Shown: one piece after another, positions 1 through 7,764 of the stretch
Layout of the letters: each line of letters begins with the position of its first letter
Position numbering within the stretch: the stretch's first letter is position 1
Assembly (NCBI GenBank): GCA_023241745.1
Contig: JALQCY010000003.1
Coordinates: forward strand, 643,426-707,425
DNA length: 64,000 nt
DNA from: Isoptericola peretonis
GTDB taxonomy: Bacteria; Actinomycetota; Actinomycetes; Actinomycetales; Cellulomonadaceae
Direction of reading: 5' to 3'
Translations under genes and position numbers: made by a program
Notes under the pieces: model-generated
Seen by the model: the letters and a program-made list of their open reading frames with translations, nothing else
What the model was told of the DNA's origin: nothing
Databases searched by the model: none

Positions 1-1275
1 GCGCACGCCGCGGCCCTGGTGCGCGACCGCCTCGACCTGGCCGCGCCGCCGACCGGCGGCACGCCGCTGGTCGGGTACGGGTTCCGCTGGGCCACCTGGC
101 CGGACGACCCGACCGCGGCCGTGCTCGACGCCGTCGCGGGCGACGTCCCGGTGGTCCTGCTGTCCGGCGACCTGCACAGCGCGTGGGCGTCCACCGCGGG
201 CCTGCGCTTCCTCGGCATCGCGGAGCACCCCACGGGGCTGCTGCGCGAGGAGGAGTGGATGCCGGCCAGCCCGCGCATCGTCACGGTGGACGACGCCGTG
301 GCCGACGCCCTGGTGGCGGACGCGGCCCGCGCCGCCGCCGCGCGCGGCGTCGTCGGCGTCGTGGACCTCGAGGTGGCCGACAACCTCACCACCTGGCGCC
401 GCCGCCTCGCGGGCGGCTGGGACGGCCTGCGCGTGCGGGCCGGGGTGTGGGAGCAGCACCTGGCGGCGGTGCTCGCCGCCGGCCTGCGCGACGGGGACGC
501 GCTGGCGGAGGGGGCCGGGTCCGACCTCGTCACCCAGGGCCCGCTCAAGGTCATCAGCGACGGGTCGCTCAACACGCTCACCGCGTTCTGCTTCGAGGAG
601 TACGCGGGGGTGACCGGCCCGGACGCGCACGGCCTCCTCAACGTCGCGACCGACCAGCTCGCGCCCCTCATGGCCCGCGCGCACGCCGCCGGGCTGCGCT
701 GCGCGATCCACGCCATCGGCGACCGCGCCAACGCGCTGGCGCTCGACGCGTTCGAGGCCTCCGGCGCGCGCGGCTCCGTGGAGCACGCCCAGCTGCTGCG
801 CCGGGAGGACGTGGCGAGGTTCGCCGCCCTGGGCGTCACCGCGAGCGTGCAGCCCGAGCACGCGATGGACGACCGCGACGTCGCCGAGGAGCTGTGGCCC
901 GGCCGCACCGGCCGGGCGTTCCCGCTGGCCGAGCTGCGCGCCGCCGGGGTGCCGCTGGCCCTCGGGTCGGACGCGCCCGTCGCCCCCCTCGACCCGTGGA
1001 CGGCGCTCGCCGCCGCCGTCACGCGCTCCCGCGACGGCCGCACGCCCTGGCACCCGGAGCAGCGCATCGACGTGCGCGCCGCGCTCGAGGCGTCCGTGGA
1101 CGGGCAGCCGCTCGGCCTCGCCGTCGGCGCGCCCGCCGACCTGGCCGTGCTCGACGTCGACCCGCTCGCGCTGCCCGCGACGCACGAGGTCCCGGCCGCC
1201 CTCGCCGACGCGCTGCGCGCCACCGCCGTCGCCGCCACCCTCGTCGCCGGCCGCTGGACGCATCACGCGCTGTAG
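1..1275 (+). CDS. Amidohydrolase, YtcJ-like (5' end outside window)
   Basis: This is the C-terminal part (424 codons visible) of a metal-dependent amidohydrolase of the YtcJ branch. The frame is open to base 1, so the true start and the N-terminal metal motif HxH lie before the window; YtcJ proteins usually run to 500-550 residues. Visible family marks, counted from the first codon, are DLHSAW near 57, KVISDGSLNT near 183, HAIGDRA near 237, EHAQ near 261 and LGSDAPVAPLDPW near 322, which carry the remaining metal and catalytic residues. The substrate is unknown; relatives hydrolyse N-acyl or formamide-type compounds. The gene ends 6 bases before a strong palindrome that probably terminates it and the convergent phosphodiesterase gene. 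Confidence 0.85.
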   Translation, partial: AHAAALVRDRLDLAAPPTGGTPLVGYGFRWATWPDDPTAAVLDAVAGDVPVVLLSGDLHSAWASTAGLRFLGIAEHPTGLLREEEWMPASPRIVTVDDAVADALVADAARAAAARGVVGVVDLEVADNLTTWRRRLAGGWDGLRVRAGVWEQHLAAVLAAGLRDGDALAEGAGSDLVTQGPLKVISDGSLNTLTAFCFEEYAGVTGPDAHGLLNVATDQLAPLMARAHAAGLRCAIHAIGDRANALALDAFEASGARGSVEHAQLLRREDVARFAALGVTASVQPEHAMDDRDVAEELWPGRTGRAFPLAELRAAGVPLALGSDAPVAPLDPWTALAAAVTRSRDGRTPWHPEQRIDVRAALEASVDGQPLGLAVGAPADLAVLDVDPLALPATHEVPAALADALRATAVAATLVAGRWTHHAL

Positions 1276-1281
1276 GACCTG

Positions 1282-1345
1282 CCTTCGAGCACGCGATCCC
1301 TCGCGCCATCGGACCCGATGACGCGAGGGATCGCGTGCTCGAAGG
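1282..1345. repeat. 64-base palindromic element, copy 1
   Basis: Perfect 24-base inverted repeat (arms 1282-1305 and 1322-1345) whose centre pairs further (CATCGG 1307-1312 with CCGATG 1315-1320). It lies between two convergent stop codons, so it can act as a bidirectional terminator. A near-identical 64-base element recurs at 3570-3633, which marks it as a dispersed repeat and not only a chance hairpin. Confidence 0.85.
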
Positions 1346-1349
1346 TCAG

Positions 1350-3047
1350 TCAGGCCCGGAGCTCGGCGATCTCGGCGAGCAGGGCGTCGCGCTGCTCGGC
1401 GTCATCGACGTGCTTCGTCACGACGCGCTCCAGCCGGTCCCAGTCCTCGCGGGCGAGGGCCGAGAACAGCTGCTGCGCCTGGCCGGTCGACAGGTCGAGG
1501 TCGGCGAGCCGGGCGAGCAGCCCCGGGACGGGCTCGGGCTCGGGGCCCGCCTGCTCCTGCGCGGCCTTCCAGCCGACGAACGCGCCCGGCCGGTTGGTGA
1601 TCATGCCCTCGACGCCGAGGTCGGTGAACCGCGTCCAGTCGGCCGCGGAGTCGATCGTCCACACGAACACGCCCACGCCGGCCGCGTTGAGGTCCTCGAC
1701 CACGGACGGCCGGGTGGCCAGCGCGGAGCCGGACGGGTTGTAGTACGCGGCGTGCAGTCGCTCCGCCGTGGCGACCGGGTCGGCGTCGAGGGTGCCGCGC
1801 AGCAGCCCGAGCGGGATCTGCGGCGCCCGCTCGTACGCGTACGTCAGGACGTTCTCGTCGAACGACTGGATCACGACGCGGTCCTCCAGGCCCGCGTCGA
1901 GGACGAGGTCGACCGTGCGGTGCACCTCCGCGCGCGTCTCCGGGCCCTTGATCTCCAGCAGGAGGTCGGAGCTGCCCGTGCCCATGAGGTCGAGCACCTG
2001 GGCGAACGTGGGCACCTTCTCCCCGGTGAACGCCGGGCTGAACCACGATCCGGCGTCGAAGCCGCTCACGGTCGCCGCGTCGAGGAGCGCGACGTCGCCC
2101 GTGCCGTCGGTGGTGCGGTCCACGGTCTGGTCGTGCAGGACGACGGGGACGCCGTCGGCGGTGGTGTGCACGTCGATCTCCACGTACTCGGCGCCGGCCT
2201 TCATCGCGGCGGCGTACGCGGCGAGGGAGTTCTCCGGGTTGACCGCCGAGTAGCCGCGGTGGGCCGCGGTGACGGGCAGGTCGCCGGGCTCGTTGACGAC
2301 GGGCCGCGGGGGCAGCTCCGTGACCGCGACGTCGTCGATGCTGACCCGCGCGCCGTCGGCGGAGAAGCCGAGCACGCCGTCGTCCGTGCGGCCGATGCGC
2401 CCCTCGAGCACCTCCTCGCCGTCGTAGACCCAGGTGGCGTGGTTGCCCTGCACCTCGACCGCGATCCGCACGTCCGTGCCGACGCCTGCGGCCGACGGCG
2501 CGGCGGCCGTGTACGGCACGCTCCAGGCGTTGCCCGACGTGCGCTCGGCGATCTCGAGGCCGTTGTTCGCGGTCGTGGCGGAGCGCATGGCGGCCTGCCA
2601 CCACGGCGCCGACCCGGCGGGGTCGATGTCGAGGATCGGCGCGAGCCAGCGCGCGGAGTTGTTGACGGCCTCGAAGCGCACGGTCGCCTCGAGGCGGTAG
2701 TTCTCCAGGTGCGGGCCGAACGTGACCCGGCCGATCGTGGCAGGCTCGCCCACGAGCCGGCCGTCCCGCACTGCCCAGTCGCCCGCCGCGGCGCGCCAGC
2801 CGTCGGGCAGCTCGCCGTCCGCGACGTCGTCGAAGTCCTGGGAGTACGCGACATCGCCGGGTGCGGTCGACAGGGGTGCGGTCGACAAGGGTGCGGCGGA
2901 CAGAGGTGCCGCGGTGGCGACCGGCGGCGCGACGGCCGTCGCGGCGAAGGACGCCCCGAACACGCCCGCGGCGATGGCGCACGCGAGCGTGCCCGAGACG
3001 GTGCGGGTGCCGGGCGGTGCGAGCAGGGTGCGGCGTCGTGCGGTCAT
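1350..3047 (-). CDS. Secreted glycerophosphodiester phosphodiesterase with lectin-like front domain
   Basis: Exported phosphodiesterase of 565 residues. Residues 1-47 form a Sec signal peptide followed by a short AAPLST-type repeat linker. Residues of about 65-245 look like a beta-sandwich (LamG/DUF1080-like) domain, and about 260-500 form the GDPD TIM barrel: HRGYSAVNPENS, EIDVHTTADG, VVLHDQTVDRTTDG and LEIKGP supply the His, Glu and Asp residues for metal and general acid/base chemistry. It should cleave glycerophosphodiesters to glycerol-3-phosphate and an alcohol outside the membrane, for phosphate or carbon scavenging. The ATG follows GGGGAGGACCACC, a good ribosome site. The front domain may bind a cell-wall or teichoic glycan; that is inference. 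Confidence 0.88.
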   Translation of the reverse strand: MTARRRTLLAPPGTRTVSGTLACAIAAGVFGASFAATAVAPPVATAAPLSAAPLSTAPLSTAPGDVAYSQDFDDVADGELPDGWRAAAGDWAVRDGRLVGEPATIGRVTFGPHLENYRLEATVRFEAVNNSARWLAPILDIDPAGSAPWWQAAMRSATTANNGLEIAERTSGNAWSVPYTAAAPSAAGVGTDVRIAVEVQGNHATWVYDGEEVLEGRIGRTDDGVLGFSADGARVSIDDVAVTELPPRPVVNEPGDLPVTAAHRGYSAVNPENSLAAYAAAMKAGAEYVEIDVHTTADGVPVVLHDQTVDRTTDGTGDVALLDAATVSGFDAGSWFSPAFTGEKVPTFAQVLDLMGTGSSDLLLEIKGPETRAEVHRTVDLVLDAGLEDRVVIQSFDENVLTYAYERAPQIPLGLLRGTLDADPVATAERLHAAYYNPSGSALATRPSVVEDLNAAGVGVFVWTIDSAADWTRFTDLGVEGMITNRPGAFVGWKAAQEQAGPEPEPVPGLLARLADLDLSTGQAQQLFSALAREDWDRLERVVTKHVDDAEQRDALLAEIAELRA

Positions 3048-3178
3048 GGTGGTCCTCCCCGGAGTTCCTGGTGCGTTTCCGGGGACGGTAGGAACGCCGG
3101 GTGGCCGGCCGAGGGGCGGATCGGTGACGCGACGATGTCAACCGGACGAACTTCCGGTGCCGGTGCGAGACTGCCGGG

Positions 3179-3526
3179 ATGACGCAGCGCACGGACGCCG
3201 CCCGGGCGCGGCTGCTGGCCCGGCTGGCGGAGGTCGAGGCCCGGCTCGAGGCGCAGCGCCGTGCCGTCGAGGGGATCGTCGAGTCCGCGCGCGACGCGAA
3301 CGTGGACGACGAGCACGACCCGGAGGGCGCGACGCTCGCCTGGGAGCGGCAGCAGGCGGCCGCCCTCGCGACGGGCGCGCAGGCCGAGCGGCGCGAGCTG
3401 CTCGCCGCGCTGGACCGGGTCGCCGCCGGCACGTACGGCGTGTGCGAGGTGTGCGGCCGCCCCATCGCCGACGCGCGGCTGGAGGTGCGGCCCGCCGCCA
3501 CCCGGTGCGTGGAGCACGCGGGCTGA
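3179..3526 (+). CDS. TraR/DksA-type zinc-finger protein
   Basis: Small protein of 115 residues with a helical hairpin N-terminus (about 1-80, rich in Ala, Arg and Glu) and a C-terminal DksA/TraR zinc finger: CEVCGRP near residue 89, followed about 20 residues later by C-V-E-H. The last ligand is therefore Cys then His instead of the usual Cys-x2-Cys. Relatives bind the RNA polymerase secondary channel, although many short actinobacterial versions are unstudied. The ATG lies 6 bases after GAGACT, a plausible -10, and no ribosome site is evident, so the message may be leaderless. The palindromic element copy 2 follows the stop codon. Confidence 0.8.
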   Translation: MTQRTDAARARLLARLAEVEARLEAQRRAVEGIVESARDANVDDEHDPEGATLAWERQQAAALATGAQAERRELLAALDRVAAGTYGVCEVCGRPIADARLEVRPAATRCVEHAG

Positions 3527-3569
3527 GCCCGCGGGGCGGGGCGTCGAGCGCCACCCCGTCCATGCACTG

Positions 3570-3633
3570 CCTTCCAGCACGCGATCTCTCGCGTCATCCG
3601 GGCCGATGCCGCGACTGATCGCGTGGTGGAAGG
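3570..3633. repeat. 64-base palindromic element, copy 2
   Basis: Same length and layout as the element at 1282-1345. The left arm 3570-3593 differs from copy 1 at two of 24 positions, while the right arm 3610-3633 has drifted and makes three mismatches with the left. The outer bases (TGCCTTC on the left, GAAGGTC on the right) are shared too. It sits downstream of the DksA-like gene and 21 bases before the next start codon. Confidence 0.8.
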
Positions 3634-3654
3634 TCGGGGTGGCAGCATGACGGC

Positions 3655-4284
3655 GTGCGCGTGGAGCCGGTGACGTCCGAGGGGGTCGTGACGCACGTCG
3701 TCGAGCAGGTGCTGTCTCACGGCGGGGGCGCCGACCACCCGGTGCGGCTGCTCGTGGACGGCCACCCCTCGACGCGGCCCGAGGCGCTCGCGGACGCGCT
3801 CGTGGCGCCGCTGCGTGCGGCCGGCCGGCCGGTGGCGCGCGTGCGCGTACGGGACTTCCTGCGCGCGCGGTCCGTCCGGCTCGAGCGGGGACGCCGGGAC
3901 CCCGACGCCCTGCTCGACGAGTGGATCGACGTCGGCGGGCTCGACCGGGAGGTGCTGCGGTCGGTCGTGGAGCGTGGCCGCTGGCTGCCCAGCCTGCGCG
4001 ACCCGGACACCGGCCGCTCCACGCGCGCACCGTACGAGGACGCACCGCCGGGCACCGTCGTCGTGCTGGACGGCTCGCTCGCCCTGGGCCGCGGGCTCGA
4101 CGTCGACCTCGCCGTGCACCTCGCGCTGCGGCCCGAGACGGAGACCCGCCGGACCCCGCTCGACGACGCGTGGACGCTCGCGGCGTACGGCCGCTACCGC
4201 CGCGAGGTGCGGCCGGAGCGGCGGGCCGACGTCGTGGTCCGGGTGGACCACCCCGACCGGCCCGCCCTGGTGCTGCGGGACTGA
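3655..4284 (+). CDS. Uridine-kinase-like protein with degenerate P-loop
   Basis: Protein of 209 residues resembling the small actinobacterial group annotated as uridine kinase. The N-terminal strand and loop LLVDGHPSTRPE (near residue 29) sit where a Walker A motif belongs, yet the G-K-S/T core is absent. The region around 85-100 (LLDEWIDVGGLDREVL) and the later VVVLDGSLALGRGLDVDLAVHL strand match the kinase fold in order. Nucleotide phosphorylation is therefore doubtful and the true role is unknown. GTG is chosen as start because upstream sequence belongs to the palindromic repeat; no clear ribosome site is present. The next gene is convergent and ends 31 bases away. Confidence 0.65.
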   Translation: MRVEPVTSEGVVTHVVEQVLSHGGGADHPVRLLVDGHPSTRPEALADALVAPLRAAGRPVARVRVRDFLRARSVRLERGRRDPDALLDEWIDVGGLDREVLRSVVERGRWLPSLRDPDTGRSTRAPYEDAPPGTVVVLDGSLALGRGLDVDLAVHLALRPETETRRTPLDDAWTLAAYGRYRREVRPERRADVVVRVDHPDRPALVLRD

Positions 4285-4315
4285 TCCTGCGGCTGGCCTC
4301 GGTCGTGCGGACCGG

Positions 4316-5080
4316 TCAGGACTGGCAGAGGCAGAACGGGTGCCCGGCCGGGTCGGCGAAGACGCGGAACGTCTCGCCGCCGCCGGGCAGGCGGGTGGCG
4401 CCGGCGGCGAGGGCCGCCTCCTCGGCGGCGTCGAGGTCGTCGTCCGGGACCTCGAGGTCCAGGTGCAGCTGCTGGGGGAACGCGGGGTCGGGCCAGCGCG
4501 GGGCGCTGTAGCCCTCCACCTGCTGGAACAGCAGCGGCCGGTCGCCGCCGAGCATCGCCACCCCCTCGGCGTCGTACGTCACCGGGTCGCCGAGCACCTG
4601 CGACCAGAACGCCGCCGCAGCGGACGCGTCGGGCACGTCGTAGGTGAGGCCCATGACGGTCAGCCCGTCGTTGTCGGGGGCGTGGCACAGGTCGAACGGG
4701 TGCCCCGCGGGGTCGGAGAGGGTGGTCCACTCGGGGCTCTCGCGCAGCACCGTGGCGCCGAGGCCGACGGCGCGGGACACGGCCGACGCGACGTCCGGGA
4801 CACGCAGGTCGAGATGCCCCTGCTGCGGGTGCTCCTGCCCCGGCCACTCGGGTCGCACCAGGTCGGGCGCCGGCTGGAAGTCGAGCCCCCAGCCGTCGGG
4901 CGTGACCAGCGCGACCCACCCGTCGTCGTCCACCCGCTCGGGCCCCGACCCGGTCAGCTCGCGCCAGAACGTGGCGGACGCGCGCGGGTCGGGCGCGTCG
5001 AACACCACCGAGCCCAGGGACGCCACCCGCCCCGCCGGACCGGACCCTCGGACGCCCGGTCCCGTGCTGTTCCCGCTCAT
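4316..5080 (-). CDS. VOC family protein with two glyoxalase-like domains
   Basis: Protein of 254 residues made of two vicinal-oxygen-chelate modules, roughly 18-128 and 140-254. Each ends with the recurring DPAGHPFxLC signature (DPAGHPFDLCH and DPAGHPFCLCQ), and each contains the LHLDLEVPD/GHLDLRVPD strand that normally carries a metal-ligand His. Members are dioxygenases, glyoxalases or resistance proteins that bind small molecules; this one cannot be assigned a substrate. The ATG at 5080 follows GGTGAGGAGAGCGTG, a strong ribosome site; the frame stays open far upstream but that part looks non-coding. Stands alone between convergent and divergent neighbours. Confidence 0.82.
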   Translation of the reverse strand: MSGNSTGPGVRGSGPAGRVASLGSVVFDAPDPRASATFWRELTGSGPERVDDDGWVALVTPDGWGLDFQPAPDLVRPEWPGQEHPQQGHLDLRVPDVASAVSRAVGLGATVLRESPEWTTLSDPAGHPFDLCHAPDNDGLTVMGLTYDVPDASAAAAFWSQVLGDPVTYDAEGVAMLGGDRPLLFQQVEGYSAPRWPDPAFPQQLHLDLEVPDDDLDAAEEAALAAGATRLPGGGETFRVFADPAGHPFCLCQS

Positions 5081-5352
5081 CACGCTCTCCTCACCCGTGG
5101 GCCCGGCCACGGTGCCGGGCGGCATCCCAGCAGCCTCCCGCGACCCACCGACACACGCACGAGCGCACCCGAGATGTGAGCGCGGCGGGTCGGCGTCATG
5201 GTGGGCGCAGGTCATGAAGCGGCCCCTGCCGGACAGGCAGCGTGCCGCGGCCAGGCCTCGAGGTCCCCCACGTGCTGTGGGCTCTCGTCCTGTCGCCCTC
5301 GCGCCCTCCGGCTCCTCCGCCCGCTCCCGCGGGCCGCACCCAGGAGTGACGC

Positions 5353-6129
5353 ATGAGCGACACACCGTTCCACCAGGGCGGCACCCCGCCGTCGACGACA
5401 CCGGTGCCTCCGGCGCCTGCTCCCGTCCCGCCCCCGGAGACGTCGTCTGCCGCACCGTCGGCGTCCGACGAGAGCGTGCGCGACCGCGCCTCGACCGCGG
5501 CGTCCCACGCGGCCGACGCCGGCAAGGACGTGGCGCACGAGGCGACCGAGCGCCTGGGCGGCGTCGCCCAGGAGGCCGGCCGGCGCACCCGCAGCCTCCT
5601 CGACGACGCCCGGGCCCAGGTCTCCTCACAGGCCTCCGACCAGCAGGGACGGCTGGCCGGGGGCCTCCGGCACCTCGGGTCCGAGCTCACCGAGATGAGC
5701 CGGGCGAGCGAGGACCCCGGCTACGCGAGCCAGTTCGCGGACCGCGGGTCCCAGGCCGCGGACCGGCTCGCCGACTGGTTCGACCAGCGGGAGCCGGGGG
5801 ACGTGCTGCACGAGGTGCAGGACTTCGCCCGCCGGCGCCCGGGCGTGTTCCTCGCGGTCGCGGCCGGCGCGGGGCTGCTCGTCGGACGACTGCTGCGGGG
5901 CGTCAAGGACGCTCCCGACGACGGCTCGGCCCAGCACCGGGACGCCACGTCCGGCGTCGCGTCCGGGGCCTCTGCGAGCGGAGCGACCGGCACGACGCCG
6001 ACCGGCACCGTCCCGACCGGCACCGTCCCGACCGGCACCACGACGTCCGGCAGCCCGTCGGCGGGCACCACGCCGTCGCCCAGCGGGACGGGCGTCGGGA
6101 CGGGTGGTGAGAGCCATGTCGTCGGCTGA
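5353..6129 (+). CDS. Alanine-rich single-span membrane protein (stress-cluster first gene)
   Basis: Protein of 258 residues of unknown function. A proline-rich N-terminus (about 1-40) is followed by a long Ala/Glu/Arg helical stretch resembling DUF883/YtxH-type envelope stress proteins, then one transmembrane segment near 165-180 (VFLAVAAGAGLLVG). The tail is a low-complexity Thr/Gly/Ser run with PTGTV repeats encoded by 15-base tandem units at about 5998-6042. CAGGAG lies 9 bases before the ATG. It overlaps the next gene by 14 bases and is the first of three co-oriented genes whose products all combine helical stalks with membrane spans, so they probably act together at the membrane. Confidence 0.7.
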   Translation: MSDTPFHQGGTPPSTTPVPPAPAPVPPPETSSAAPSASDESVRDRASTAASHAADAGKDVAHEATERLGGVAQEAGRRTRSLLDDARAQVSSQASDQQGRLAGGLRHLGSELTEMSRASEDPGYASQFADRGSQAADRLADWFDQREPGDVLHEVQDFARRRPGVFLAVAAGAGLLVGRLLRGVKDAPDDGSAQHRDATSGVASGASASGATGTTPTGTVPTGTVPTGTTTSGSPSAGTTPSPSGTGVGTGGESHVVG

Positions 6130-6760
6130 CCCCCGTGCCGGGGGCGGCAGGCACCTCGGCGCGGACGGCGCGGACGACAGCGGGGTCACGGCCCCCGGCT
6201 CGATCGGCCGCCCTGCGGGCGTTCCGCCGGGCGTCGCGCCGCCGGCCTCCCCGGGAGCGGCGTCGACGACTCCCGTCGGCACCGCCCCGGTCGACCCTCC
6301 TCCGCGTCGTCCCGTCCTGGACAGCACCGCGCCGGGCCGGGCGGCGGGCACGCCTGCTCCCGCGGGGGACGACCCCGACGGCCCGAGCATCGGCGCGCTG
6401 GTGGCCGAGGTGACCCGCGACCTGTCGACGCTGGTGCGCCAGGAGATCGCGCTGGCGAAGGCCGAGGCGACCGAGTCCGCGAAGGGCGCGGGCAGGGGCG
6501 CCGGCATGCTGGCAGGCGCCGGCTACGGGGCGGGGATGGTGCTGCTGTTCCTGTCCCTCGCCCTGTGGTGGGCGCTCGGCACCGCGCTCGGACTGGGCTG
6601 GGCGGCCGTCGTCGTGGCCGTGGTCTGGGCCGTGGTCGCGGCGGTGCTCGCGCTCGTCGGACGCCGGGAGCTCCGGCGTACCCCGGGGATGTCGCAGACC
6701 GCGGACAGCCTCCGGAAGATCCCGCACGCCCTTCAAGGACACGAGGAGAAGAACCGATGA
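6116..6760 (+). CDS. Phage-holin-family (DUF1469) membrane protein
   Basis: Protein of 214 residues. After a disordered Pro/Ala/Gly-rich leader (1-85) comes the DUF1469 core: an amphipathic helix SIGALVAEVTRDLSTLVRQE near 88-107, then two transmembrane helices (about 130-150 and 158-180). Despite the holin name, chromosomal copies of this family occur widely in actinobacteria beside DUF3618 genes and are not lytic proteins. The ATG at 6116 is preferred over an in-frame GTG at 6104 because GGTGAG precedes it. The stop overlaps the next start in ATGA, implying coupled translation. Confidence 0.8.
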   Translation: MSSADPRAGGGRHLGADGADDSGVTAPGSIGRPAGVPPGVAPPASPGAASTTPVGTAPVDPPPRRPVLDSTAPGRAAGTPAPAGDDPDGPSIGALVAEVTRDLSTLVRQEIALAKAEATESAKGAGRGAGMLAGAGYGAGMVLLFLSLALWWALGTALGLGWAAVVVAVVWAVVAAVLALVGRRELRRTPGMSQTADSLRKIPHALQGHEEKNR

Positions 6761-7374
6761 GCACCACCGACCCCGACGAGGTCCGCGCCGACATCGAGCG
6801 GACCCGTCGCGAGCTGAGCCGCGACGTCGACACCCTGGAGGAGCACGTGCGGCCGTCCGCGGTCGCCCGCCGTCAGACCGCCCGGGCCCGGGCCGGCGTC
6901 GGCCGTCTGCGCGACCGCGTCATGGGCACGTCCCGGTCCGCCGGACACCAGGCCGGACACCAGGCCGCGGACCGCGTCCAGCACGCCACCGACAGCGTGC
7001 GGGACGCGGCGGGCAGCGTGGGCGACGCCGTCTCGGGCGCGCCCCGCACGGTGCGCGACCAGACGCAGGGCAACCCGCTGGCCGTCGGTCTGGTGGCCTT
7101 CGGCCTGGGGCTGGTCGCGGCCTCGCTGGTCCCGGCCACTCGGCAGGAGTCCGAGGCCGCGGGCCGGGTCAAGGAGGCCGCGGCACCGCTCGTCGACGAC
7201 CTCAAGGAGGCCGGCGGATCCATGGCCGATGAGCTGAAGGGGGCGGCACAGGAGCAGGCCGAGGGCCTGCGTGATTCCGCGCGCGACGCCGGGCAGGACG
7301 TCGCCGAGCACGGCCGGCAGGCCGCGCAGGGCGTCGCCCAGGACGTGAAGGGTGGCGCCTCCGGGCAGGGGTGA
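6757..7374 (+). CDS. DUF3618 domain protein
   Basis: Protein of 205 residues. The N-terminus DEVRADIERTRRELSRDVDT (about 6-25) is the DUF3618 signature. A helical region with GHQAGHQAADR duplication follows, then one membrane span near 110-128 (LAVGLVAFGLGLVAASLV), then a second helical Ala/Glu/Lys region with apolipoprotein- or LEA-like heptads. The family is of unknown function and usually partners with DUF1469 proteins, as here. GGAGAAG lies just before the ATG and the start overlaps the upstream stop by 4 bases. A GC-rich inverted repeat at 7384-7409 follows the stop and may end the three-gene message. Confidence 0.8.
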   Translation: MSTTDPDEVRADIERTRRELSRDVDTLEEHVRPSAVARRQTARARAGVGRLRDRVMGTSRSAGHQAGHQAADRVQHATDSVRDAAGSVGDAVSGAPRTVRDQTQGNPLAVGLVAFGLGLVAASLVPATRQESEAAGRVKEAAAPLVDDLKEAGGSMADELKGAAQEQAEGLRDSARDAGQDVAEHGRQAAQGVAQDVKGGASGQG

Positions 7375-7425
7375 GAACGGCGCCCGGCCGCGCGGCACCG
7401 GGCGGCCGGTGCGATCGTGGGTCCC

Positions 7426-7758
7426 ATGGACCGGCAGCTCCCGAGGGAACGGCGGTGGGCGCGTGTCGCGACGACGGCGGTCGCCGTCGTCGCGACGCTC
7501 CTGCTGCTCGGGGCCTGCGCGGCCGGGCCGAACCCCGGTGTGGACACGTCGACGCTGAGCGGCCAGGGCCCGTACGGGTTCTGGTGGGGGCTGTGGCAGG
7601 GCATGATCCTGCCGATCGCGTTCGTCGTCTCGCTGTTCACCGACTCGGTGTCGGTGTACGAGGTCCACAACAACGGCAACTGGTACGACGTCGGCTACGT
7701 GCTGGGCGTCTCCCTCGTCTTCGGCGGGCCCTTCGGCGCCAGTCGCGCCCGTCGCTGA
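7426..7758 (+). CDS. Small membrane lipoprotein, conserved, function unknown
   Basis: Protein of 110 residues with a lipoprotein signal (LLLLGAC near 29) and a hydrophobic C-terminal half. The pattern GFWWGLWQGMILPIAF ... YEVHNNGNWYDVGYVLG is typical of a widespread small inner-membrane protein family without known role. The start is set at ATG 7426 because GATCGT at 7413-7418 is a plausible -10 spaced 7 bases before it, suggesting a leaderless message; an in-frame GTG at 7417 is the alternative. It converges on the SDR gene with only 6 bases between stop codons, and the short repeat CTGAC-N4-GTCAG spans both. Confidence 0.7.
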   Translation: MDRQLPRERRWARVATTAVAVVATLLLLGACAAGPNPGVDTSTLSGQGPYGFWWGLWQGMILPIAFVVSLFTDSVSVYEVHNNGNWYDVGYVLGVSLVFGGPFGASRARR

Positions 7759-7764
7759 CTCCGG

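Noticed and set aside
1402..4251. Open frame of 949 codons on the minus strand across the phosphodiesterase region
   Set aside because: It is out of phase with the well-supported phosphodiesterase and shows Arg/Pro-rich low-complexity sequence.
5081..5352. Additional small gene in the 272-base gap before the membrane/stress cluster
   Set aside because: No frame with a ribosome site and coding-like composition was found; the strand-open frames continue from the VOC gene without a supported start.
6116..6760. Prophage remnant suggested by the holin-family name
   Set aside because: No other phage genes, integrase or attachment site nearby; the DUF1469-DUF3618 pair is a normal chromosomal arrangement.
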